Below are positions 39,957 through 45,687 of a stretch of DNA of 64,000 nt, piece after piece. The notes under the pieces are model-generated. The model saw only the letters and a program-made list of their open reading frames with translations. It had not been told where the DNA came from and did not search any database. The translations under genes were made by a program, and so were the position numbers. The stretch is from Flavobacteriia bacterium (GTDB lineage: Bacteria; Bacteroidota; Bacteroidia; Flavobacteriales_D; Crocinitomicaceae), in contig JACPDW010000012.1 in the NCBI GenBank assembly GCA_016183815.1, positions 1 through 64,000 on the forward strand, in the 5' to 3' direction. Position 1 is the first letter of the stretch. Every line of letters begins with the position of its first letter.

Positions 39957-40307
39957 ATGAATTTTAGAGTAGCTGATGTAATTGGTAAACACATAAAACC
40001 AAATACAGAGATTATTGCACTGTTAGATAATAATGCAGCTTATATTATTAAAGATTTGACTAATAACAAAGTTTACGGAAAACCAAAAAACACCTATATT
40101 ATTGCAATTTTATTTTTGCTGGCTTTTAATTCTTATATGTATTATATGAATATTACTGGTCAAAAAGATATTTTCGTTTCTTATAAACAAGTGATGATAA
40201 TTGGAAATATCGTTTTTGGATTCGCATTTTTGTTTTCATTCACCTCATTTATAAGTTCAGTTAAAACATATAAGGTGTTTAATCAAATGTTAAAACAGAA
40301 CAATTAG
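39957..40307 (+). CDS. Small two-helix membrane protein, unknown
   Basis: 116 residues from ATG 39957; an in-frame TTG three codons earlier is less likely. A polar N-terminal part (ADVIGKHIKPNTEIIALLDNN) is followed by two membrane helices (about 47-62 and 83-102) and a short charged tail. No family is recognisable. It is the first gene of the accessory stretch that contains the toxin-antitoxin, Fic and SIR2 genes. Confidence 0.6.
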   Translation: MNFRVADVIGKHIKPNTEIIALLDNNAAYIIKDLTNNKVYGKPKNTYIIAILFLLAFNSYMYYMNITGQKDIFVSYKQVMIIGNIVFGFAFLFSFTSFISSVKTYKVFNQMLKQNN

Positions 40308-40341
40308 AATTTCAATTGAAATTGATGTGTTTTCTTTATAA

Positions 40342-40490
40342 CTACCTGTTTATGTAAATATTACGATTGCAATCTGTTTTGAACTAATAACCATCTTTTA
40401 TGGACTTTTTAAATTAAAAGAGATTTAGCTCAAAAAGATTGGATTTTAATTGCTAGAGTAAGTTTTGGAGTAATTTTGATGATGGTTTAG
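40342..40490 (+). pseudogene. Remnant of a small membrane protein, frameshifted
   Basis: One frame gives VYVNITIAICFELITIFYG then FKLK; after a frame change the neighbouring frame gives KRDLAQKDWILIARVSFGVI and ends LMMV stop. Together this looks like the C-terminal two thirds of a two-helix membrane protein. The last 36 bases are repeated at 41148-41183, where they again encode an ILMMV-stop ending. Confidence 0.4.
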
Positions 40491-40498
40491 TTTAAATT
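40463..40498 (+). repeat. Direct repeat B, copy 1
   Basis: A 36-base sequence starting TTTTGGAG and ending GGTTTAGTTTAAATT; its second copy at 41148-41183 has two mismatches. The copies bracket the toxin-antitoxin pair, 685 bases apart. Confidence 0.75.
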
Positions 40499-40533
40499 CA
40501 GTTATTTTTTTTATTTTTATAAAAAAAATAACT

Positions 40534-40541
40534 TAACTTTG
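40534..40541 (+). promoter_or_regulatory. -7 box TAACTTTG of the toxin-antitoxin operon
   Basis: TAACTTTG matches TAnnTTTG, 16 bases before the antitoxin ATG. No palindromic operator is obvious around it. Confidence 0.5.
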
Positions 40542-40557
40542 TTTAAAACAGATTCAC

Positions 40558-40779
40558 ATGAAACAAGTAATCTTAAACATCGAGGATGATAAACTTTTAG
40601 CTTTTATGAATTTTATTAAAACATTAAATTACGTTTCAATTGAAAAGGAAAGTGATTTAACTGATTGGCAAATACAACAATTAGACCTTGCTTTAGAAGA
40701 ACATCAAAATGGAAAAGCTAATTATGTAGATTGGGAAGATGCAAAAAAAGATTTGTTTGAAAAGTTCAATGTTAAATGA
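40558..40779 (+). CDS. Antitoxin of a RelE/ParE-type module
   Basis: 73 residues, acidic, starting MKQVILNIEDDKLLAFMNFI and containing SDLTDWQIQQLDLALEEHQNG, the helix-turn typical of antitoxins paired with RelE/ParE toxins in Bacteroidota. The C-terminal ANYVDWEDAKKDL is probably the toxin-wrapping segment. Its stop overlaps the toxin start by 4 bases (ATGA), a coupling that keeps antitoxin in excess. The antitoxin comes first, as usual. Confidence 0.8.
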   Translation: MKQVILNIEDDKLLAFMNFIKTLNYVSIEKESDLTDWQIQQLDLALEEHQNGKANYVDWEDAKKDLFEKFNVK

Positions 40780-41060
40780 ATAACAAACTAGTATTAAGTA
40801 AGCGTTCTATTCAACAAATTAACAAAGCTTCTACCTATTTTTCATTAGAAAAAAGTGGCCTTGAAATTTTATTTTTAAAAGAGTTAGAAACTAATTTAAA
40901 ATACATCAAAAAGAATCCTTTAAAATGTCAGATACGCTACAAAGGTATTAGAATAAAATTTTTGAAAAAATTTAACTTTGGAATTCATTATCTTATTGAA
41001 CAAAACACAATTTATGTTTTAGCTGTGTTTCATACAAGTCAAAACTCAGATGAATGGTGA
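40776..41060 (+). CDS. RelE/ParE-family toxin
   Basis: 94 residues, basic. The frame LVLSKRSIQQINKASTYFSL and the fixed blocks NPLKCQIRYKGIRIKFLKKF and FGIHYLIEQNTIYVLAVFHTSQ match the RelE/ParE toxin fold; the terminal aromatic/His segment VFHTSQNSDEW resembles the end of ParE-type toxins. RelE members cut mRNA at the ribosome while ParE members block gyrase; sequence does not decide which. Coupled to the antitoxin by a 4-base overlap. Confidence 0.82.
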   Translation: MNNKLVLSKRSIQQINKASTYFSLEKSGLEILFLKELETNLKYIKKNPLKCQIRYKGIRIKFLKKFNFGIHYLIEQNTIYVLAVFHTSQNSDEW

Positions 41061-41147
41061 GTATTGTAAAGCTAATCGTCATGGAAAATAATGCTTTTCT
41101 TTGAACTTTTAGTTAAATAAAGTTTTGATTTTGATTGGTTTTATAAA

Positions 41148-41183
41148 TTTTGGAGAAATCTTGATGATGGTTTAGTTTAAATT
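41148..41183 (+). repeat. Direct repeat B, copy 2
   Basis: Matches 40463-40498 over 36 bases with two differences, 88 bases downstream of the toxin stop. It includes the same ILMMV-stop reading frame. Confidence 0.75.
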
Positions 41184-41218
41184 TTAAGTATAGTTAAATT
41201 AAATGTGTCATTTAAAAA

Positions 41219-41253
41219 AGTATTAAGTATAGTTAAAATTAATACTATATTTG
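41219..41253 (+). promoter_or_regulatory. Inverted repeat and promoter ahead of the ATPase remnant
   Basis: AGTATTAA (41219-41226) and TTAATACT (41239-41246) form a perfect 8-bp inverted repeat that abuts the -7 box TATATTTG (41246-41253). A half-copy AAGTATAGTTAAA also lies just upstream. This is a plausible operator/promoter for the gene that begins at 41273, which is now dead. Confidence 0.5.
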
Positions 41254-41272
41254 TGAAAGTTTTAATTATAAA

Positions 41273-41356
41273 ATGCTAAATAAAAATTACATTAAACGAC
41301 AGCAGTATTTAGATTAAATTATCCCTTATCTTGATACTCCATTAATTAAAGTAATC
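41273..41356 (+). pseudogene. 5' remnant of an AAA ATPase (DUF4143-type) gene
   Basis: The frame reads MLNKNYIKRQQYLD, stop, IIPYLDTPLIKVI. This is the N-terminus that precedes the Walker A motif in the DUF4143 family of AAA ATPases; the internal TAA looks like a single change from AAA (Lys). The similarity ends exactly where repeat A begins at 41357, so the rest of the gene was lost at that junction. Confidence 0.6.
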
Positions 41357-41571
41357 TTTAGCTTGTGTAGGTTCAGTTGTGAGTTTTACGGCTGCTGTGA
41401 TTCTGAAGTGGGTTTGGGTGAGAATTAAAAATTGAGCATGTAGAATTCAGATTTTTTTATTTTCTAAAATGTAAATAATTTAAGAATGATTTTTAGCACT
41501 TCGATTAGACAAAGTGTAAATTTGTTGAAATAATTTTAGTGAAACGTCATTCGAAAGAGTGGCGTTTTTTT
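41357..41571 (+). repeat. Direct repeat A, copy 1
   Basis: About 215 bases that recur at 43332-43546, 1975 bases away, with roughly 15-20 differences; the last 68 bases differ at one position. The 5' part of both copies is the same reading frame (LACVG then VVSFT, ending RIKN stop), and the 3' end is an intrinsic terminator. The copies bracket the Fic gene. Confidence 0.85.
41542..41571 (+). terminator. Intrinsic terminator at the end of repeat A copy 1
   Basis: Stem AAACGTCA with TGGCGTTT (one G-T pair), loop TTCGAAAGAG, then a T-run. Confidence 0.7.
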
Positions 41572-41581
41572 AGTTTTAAGA

Positions 41582-41729
41582 GAAAATATTTTCTTATTTC
41601 TATGTTTAATTGGAAAATATTTTCTTTCTGCTTGTTTTTTTCATTTATAGAGGAAAATAATTTCTACTTCAATTTCACTTAAAATAGAAATTATTTACTT
41701 AATTTTGCTTTATAATGGAAATTATTTTC
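41582..41729 (+). promoter_or_regulatory. Array of five near-palindromic operator-like sites before the Fic gene
   Basis: Five 12-base sites of the form GAAAWTAWTTTC: 41582-41593 and 41613-41624 (both the perfect palindrome GAAAATATTTTC), 41653-41664, 41687-41698 and 41718-41729 (imperfect). They start 31, 40, 34 and 31 bases apart, near whole helical turns. The -7 box TAATTTTG at 41700-41707 lies between sites 4 and 5, so a repressor on those sites would block the promoter. The AbiEi-like domain of the Fic protein is the natural candidate. Confidence 0.7.
41700..41707 (+). promoter_or_regulatory. -7 box TAATTTTG of the Fic gene
   Basis: Matches TAnnTTTG; transcription would start near 41714, giving a leader of about 40 bases. 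Operator-like sites flank it on both sides. Confidence 0.55.
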
Positions 41730-41753
41730 TGTTAAAAGAAAAATAGCAACTTA

Positions 41754-43241
41754 ATGGAAAAAAATATCCCAATACATTTGCAAGAAATTATTTTTGGTTC
41801 ATCAGATCCAAAAACATCTAAGCTAATCTCAAAACTTGAAAAGGAAGGTAAAGTCAGAAAAATTTCACCTAGATTATATTCTGGTAATTTAATTGATGGA
41901 GCAGATATTATTGTAAGAAGAAACATATTTACCATATTAGGGCATCTATATCCTGGTTCTGTTTTGAGTCATAGGTCTGCTCTTGAATTTAAACCAACAG
42001 CAACTGGTCAATTGTTTGTTACCTATACATATAACAAAAAAATTAGCCTACCTGGTATTACTATACGATTTTTAGAAGGTTATGCTCCAATTGAAGGGGA
42101 TAATAAATTGGCTGGTGAATTATTTGTTTCTCAAAGAGAACGAGCTTTGCTTGAAAATTTGCAAGTTTCAAGGAAACTAGGACCTGATTCTAAAACGCTT
42201 ACACTTCCAGAAATCGAAGAAAAACTAGAGCAAATTGTTCGTGTAAATGGAGAGGATGAATTGAACAAAACTAGAGATTTAGCTCGAGAAATTTCAATAA
42301 AATTGGATTTAAAAGCGGAATTTGAAAAACTTGATAAAATGATAAGTGCGTTACTCAGCACGCAAACATCCAAAATTTTAAAATCACCACTTGCCTTAGC
42401 AAGAGCATTTGGAAAACCATACGATTCCTCAAGATACGAACTTTTTGATATGTTATATCAACACTTAAGTCAGCATGAATTTAAATATTTTCAAGATGAA
42501 AATGTTGAAATTCAAGCATATAGGAATTTTGCTTTTTTTGAGAGTTATTTTTCTAATTATATAGAAGGAACAGAGTTTGAACTTGATGACGCAAAAAAAA
42601 TAATTGAAACACAAATCCCATTGGCTGCAAGAAATGCAGATTCACATGACATTTTAGGCACATACAATTTAGTTTCTAACAAACAAGAAATGAGTATAGT
42701 TCCAGATACCGCTGAAGAATTACTTCATATTCTTAAATATAGGCATCAAGTACTATTGTCAGCTAGAAAAGATAAGAATCCTGGAGAATTTAAGGATAAG
42801 AACAATTTTGCAGGTCAAACATCATTCGTAGATTTTAAATTGGTTGAAGGGACACTTATTAAGAGTTTTGATTATTATGGTGCATTGAAACATCCTTTTG
42901 CAAAAGCCGTGTATATTATGTTTGTAATAAGTGAAGTTCATCCTTTTCTCGATGGAAATGGAAGAATTGCAAGACTGATGATGAATGCAGAATTGACACA
43001 AGCGAATCAATCAAAAATAATCATTCCAACAGTATATCGTGAAGATTATATTCTAGCAATCAGGAAATTAACTAGACAAAGATCTCCCGATGCTTATGTT
43101 CGGATGTTATCAAAAATTCGAGAATATAGCACAAATATTAAAGGAGCAACGATGGAAAAGATGCAAAAAATTCTTGAAACTTCCAATGCGTTTTATGAGC
43201 CTAATGAAGGGAAATTGAAGCTAATTCAAGGGACTATTTAG
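41754..43241 (+). CDS. AbiEi-like domain fused to a Fic AMP-transferase
   Basis: 495 residues. Residues 1 to about 200 resemble an AbiEi-type antitoxin winged-helix regulator: LISKLEKEGKVRKISPRLYS, IIVRRNIFTILGHLYPGSVL, SHRSALE, LPGITIRFLEG. The C-terminal Fic domain has the full active-site loop HPFLDGNGRIAR starting at His396, so AMPylation is expected. The inhibitory motif (S/T)xxxE(G/N) is present as SNYIEG at 267-272, placing it in the class of Fic proteins inhibited by their own N-terminal side. It may repress its own gene through the palindromic array. Target unknown. Confidence 0.85.
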   Translation: MEKNIPIHLQEIIFGSSDPKTSKLISKLEKEGKVRKISPRLYSGNLIDGADIIVRRNIFTILGHLYPGSVLSHRSALEFKPTATGQLFVTYTYNKKISLPGITIRFLEGYAPIEGDNKLAGELFVSQRERALLENLQVSRKLGPDSKTLTLPEIEEKLEQIVRVNGEDELNKTRDLAREISIKLDLKAEFEKLDKMISALLSTQTSKILKSPLALARAFGKPYDSSRYELFDMLYQHLSQHEFKYFQDENVEIQAYRNFAFFESYFSNYIEGTEFELDDAKKIIETQIPLAARNADSHDILGTYNLVSNKQEMSIVPDTAEELLHILKYRHQVLLSARKDKNPGEFKDKNNFAGQTSFVDFKLVEGTLIKSFDYYGALKHPFAKAVYIMFVISEVHPFLDGNGRIARLMMNAELTQANQSKIIIPTVYREDYILAIRKLTRQRSPDAYVRMLSKIREYSTNIKGATMEKMQKILETSNAFYEPNEGKLKLIQGTI

Positions 43242-43242
43242 C

Positions 43243-43410
43243 TTGAAAAAGATTCATTACACTTTGCTTTTAAAGAACAATTTATTCGTATTTGCGACTT
43301 TGGACCCGCAAGATTACACAAAAACGAATGTTTTAGCTTGTGTAGGTGCAGTTGTGAGTTTTACGGTTACAGTTTTTTTGAAGTGGGTTAGGGTGAGAAT
43401 TAAAAATTGA
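43243..43410 (+). CDS. Possible small single-helix membrane protein with TTG start
   Basis: A 55-codon frame starts TTG one base after the Fic stop and ends TGA at 43410. The product starts MKKIHYTLLLKNN, has LDPQDYTKTN, then one membrane helix (VLACVGAVVSFTVTVFLKW) and a basic end RVRIKN. Its last 26 codons belong to repeat A, and in copy 1 (41358 onward) the same protein ending is kept despite several base changes. That suggests a real, once-selected gene of unknown function. The TTG start is uncertain. Confidence 0.45.
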   Translation: MKKIHYTLLLKNNLFVFATLDPQDYTKTNVLACVGAVVSFTVTVFLKWVRVRIKN

Positions 43411-43546
43411 GCATGTAGAATTTAGAATTTTTATTTTCTTAAATGTAAACAATTAAAGAATGATATTTAGCACTTCGATTAAACAAAGTGTAAATTTGTT
43501 GAAATAATTTTAGTGAAACGTCATTCGAAAGAGTGGCGTTTTTTTT
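43332..43546 (+). repeat. Direct repeat A, copy 2
   Basis: Second copy of the 215-base repeat at 41357-41571. It contains the 3' end of the small membrane-protein frame and ends in an intrinsic terminator, just ahead of the SIR2-like gene. Confidence 0.85.
43516..43546 (+). terminator. Intrinsic terminator at the end of repeat A copy 2
   Basis: Stem AAACGTCA with TGGCGTTT, loop TTCGAAAGAG, then a run of eight T. It isolates the SIR2 operon from the Fic transcript. Confidence 0.75.
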
Positions 43547-43564
43547 AATTTTCAAAAGAAATAC

Positions 43565-43572
43565 TATTTTTG
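43565..43572 (+). promoter_or_regulatory. -7 box TATTTTTG of the SIR2-cyclase operon
   Basis: TATTTTTG matches TAnnTTTG. The ATG is only 4 bases downstream, so the message is probably leaderless. Confidence 0.5.
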
Positions 43573-43576
43573 CTAA

Positions 43577-44458
43577 ATGTCAGACAATGAGAAAGTTTTA
43601 GAAACTTCAAAAATTAACACAGAGAAAATTGTTCTTATTACTGGTTCTGGTTCAGTAAAAAATTCATGGAAACCAATTTATCGAGCAATTGGTATGCAGT
43701 TTGATGAACCTGAATTATCAAATATTTTTTTTAGTTCTATTGTCCATGAGTTAAGAGTTTTGTCATTTTTATCAGGACCTGATCAAGAAGACAAATATCT
43801 CAAGATAACTTGGGAGAAATTGAAAAATACTCGCTTTGAATTCTACTCTTCTTTAAAAAAGAGAATAGCAATTGAAATAAAAAAAAGTATAAAAATTAAT
43901 GAAATTGAATTGCAAGACAATTTTGAATTCCTCATTGATAAATACTGTGATTCTATACCTTTATTATATACAACTAATTGGGACGATATTATTCAAAGCT
44001 TTGCATTTACTAAATATGGTAAAAATCATTTTGTAAATTTTATTCATGGTTCAATAAATAGATTTCATGTCTTTATGCCTGGAATTTCTCATAATGATGC
44101 TTTTCACTCTTTATTACTTCCAAGTGAAACTAGTTTTGAACACTATTTCCCAGAATCTACCAAGACACATTTATTTTCATATTCACTTTCACCAATATGT
44201 AATTTTGAAAAACTAATTTTTTATGGTATTTCATTGTCGCCCTTAGACTCTGAATTGAATTATATGATTAGCAGTTTACTAAACAGAAATTCATTGATTT
44301 TAATAATTGTAATAGATCCGAATTACAAGTCAATTTTTAATCGTTTATTGATAATTATGAGTGTGTCTAACAATTCAAAAGAGTTAAAAGGAATTGGTAT
44401 AGATCCAAATACTCTTAAAGAAGAAAAATTTATTCTTAAAGGGAAACCAATAGTGTAA
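43577..44458 (+). CDS. SIR2-like protein, probable NAD-degrading effector
   Basis: 293 residues. SIR2-fold landmarks occur in order: VLITGSGSVKNSW (about 19-31, nucleotide-binding glycine loop), LLYTTNWDDII with Asn134, FIHGSIN with His157, and IFYGISLSPLD (about 214-224). Asn and His match the catalytic pair of sirtuins and of SIR2 NADases such as those in Thoeris ThsA, DSR1/2 and prokaryotic Argonaute systems. There are no zinc-finger cysteines, so a deacetylase is unlikely. It is 8 bases upstream of a nucleotidyl-cyclase-like gene, which suggests that a cyclic nucleotide could trigger it. No ligand-binding SLOG or STING domain is attached. Confidence 0.75.
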   Translation: MSDNEKVLETSKINTEKIVLITGSGSVKNSWKPIYRAIGMQFDEPELSNIFFSSIVHELRVLSFLSGPDQEDKYLKITWEKLKNTRFEFYSSLKKRIAIEIKKSIKINEIELQDNFEFLIDKYCDSIPLLYTTNWDDIIQSFAFTKYGKNHFVNFIHGSINRFHVFMPGISHNDAFHSLLLPSETSFEHYFPESTKTHLFSYSLSPICNFEKLIFYGISLSPLDSELNYMISSLLNRNSLILIIVIDPNYKSIFNRLLIIMSVSNNSKELKGIGIDPNTLKEEKFILKGKPIV

Positions 44459-44466
44459 TTATTTAT

Positions 44467-45372
44467 ATGACAAAGATTGAGTACAGATTAGTAGCTTTTA
44501 TTGATATTTTGGGATTCAAAAATTTAGTATTAAATAATGTTGAGTCAATTCTTGATATACTGTCATCTTTTCAAAGTGAGGCTTCAAGAATTTCACATTT
44601 TGAAAGCCACATCATGGAACAATTAAATACAAATGAGTTAACTGAAGAACAAAAAAACGGTGCATTATCTGATTTAAAACGTCAAGATATGCAAATCTCG
44701 ATGTTTTCTGATTTGTTTGTAATATCTTATTCAAATTATAGGAATAATTTGGGTTATAGTATCATCGAATTATTTGATAAAATAAGGGATATGCAGAATG
44801 AATTAAGTTCATTTAATGTTTTTTTAAGAGGAGGTATTACGTATGGAAAATTGTATCATAAAGGCAAAATTTGTTTTGGAGAAGCGATGATAAAAGCATA
44901 CAAAATTGAAAGCACAGTAGCAGTATATCCACGAATAATAATTGACTCAGAAATATACAATAAAAAGTTTTTTCAGCAACTTTTTGAATTTTCGTCATGC
45001 AAAATTGAATATTTTGAAGACAATCAATTTGGGATTTCAATTTTTAATTCTGCCAAAAGAGTATTACAAACTGAAAAGATTGTAGAAATTTTAAAAGTTG
45101 AAAATCCTTTAATGAAAGAGAATGGTGACTATTCTTACAAATTTCTTTTTTTTATTGAAATGGAAAAACTTAAAAAAGTTATTGAAGTGAATGTTAAATG
45201 GTATTTCGACCAAAGTAAAAATGATGAGCGAACCCGAGAAAAAATAAAATGGATGGTTTTAACCTATAATCAAATACTAAATATGCAAGTTGAATATATT
45301 GATGAAAAATATTACAAAGACCTTTACAAAAAGCTGATTTTAGACAAGGAGTCTAACCTTCTAACTTCTTAA
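44467..45372 (+). CDS. Class III nucleotidyl-cyclase-like protein
   Basis: 301 residues. The first metal-binding motif is AFIDILGF (Asp13), the second is ISMFSDLFVIS (Asp82), the substrate/metal hairpin region reads FLRGGITYGKLYHKG (about 119-133), and FGEAMIKAYKIES (137-149) takes the place of the G-D-x-VN-x-AAR-x-E stretch of class III cyclases. The following AVYPRIIID (152-160) is typical of stand-alone bacterial cyclase-like proteins. The last 100 residues are helical and unassigned. Both metal Asp residues are present, so activity is plausible; which nucleotide is made is unknown. It pairs with the SIR2-like gene (8 bases apart) and converges with a small minus-strand gene, overlapping by 4 bases. 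Confidence 0.7.
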   Translation: MTKIEYRLVAFIDILGFKNLVLNNVESILDILSSFQSEASRISHFESHIMEQLNTNELTEEQKNGALSDLKRQDMQISMFSDLFVISYSNYRNNLGYSIIELFDKIRDMQNELSSFNVFLRGGITYGKLYHKGKICFGEAMIKAYKIESTVAVYPRIIIDSEIYNKKFFQQLFEFSSCKIEYFEDNQFGISIFNSAKRVLQTEKIVEILKVENPLMKENGDYSYKFLFFIEMEKLKKVIEVNVKWYFDQSKNDERTREKIKWMVLTYNQILNMQVEYIDEKYYKDLYKKLILDKESNLLTS

Positions 45373-45587
45373 TATTTCTCTTTCCTCACCAAATCCTTTG
45401 CAACTTCCTTCTTTATCTTCTTCAAAGTTGCAGTCAAATCCTCAAAATAATGATCTTTTTCATTTACTGTTTTGAGCAAAATAAGTGCTTTTTGAAAAAG
45501 TTCATTTTTTGCTTGTGCTTTTTGGAATGTATCGAGGATAAGGTTAATACAATTGTATTTGTTTTTAAGTCCAAAACCTTTTAACAT
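45369..45587 (-). CDS. Small basic helical protein, unknown
   Basis: 72 residues, Lys-rich and mostly helical (LILDTFQKAQAKNELFQKAL, LKKIKKEVAKDLVRKEKY). No family is recognisable. Its stop overlaps the stop region of the cyclase-like gene. The 100 bases upstream contain a weak inverted repeat (TTAGAAT and ATTCTAA) and nothing else obvious. It may be a truncated remnant. Confidence 0.45.
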   Translation of the reverse strand: MLKGFGLKNKYNCINLILDTFQKAQAKNELFQKALILLKTVNEKDHYFEDLTATLKKIKKEVAKDLVRKEKY

Positions 45588-45687
45588 TTTACAATTTTCC
45601 TGATAAAATCAGGATTAAAATAAATCTTAAAGACCTTAGAATTAGAAAATAATCTTACATTCTAAAATCCTCAACCATCAACCTTTT

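Larger units (their letters stand above)
41061..41753. other. 693-base non-coding stretch with repeats, a dead ATPase start and an operator array
   Basis: In order it holds repeat B copy 2, an inverted repeat with promoter, the first 28 codons of a decayed ATPase gene, repeat A copy 1 ending in a terminator, and the operator array and promoter of the Fic gene. These are listed separately. Confidence 0.8.

Noticed and set aside
41357-43546. Repeat A as integron attC sites or as insertion-sequence ends
   Set aside because: No imperfect palindrome with GTTRRRY-type core sites, no integrase, no transposase and no terminal inverted repeats were found; the repeats are direct and contain a gene tail plus a terminator.
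43577-44458. Classical sirtuin deacetylase
   Set aside because: The four zinc-binding cysteines are missing and the TTNWDD and ISLSPLD forms fit stand-alone SIR2-like NADase families better.
45369-45587. Small minus-strand protein as a third component or antitoxin of the SIR2-cyclase operon
   Set aside because: It is convergent and not co-transcribed with the operon, and no antitoxin-like or regulatory motif is visible.
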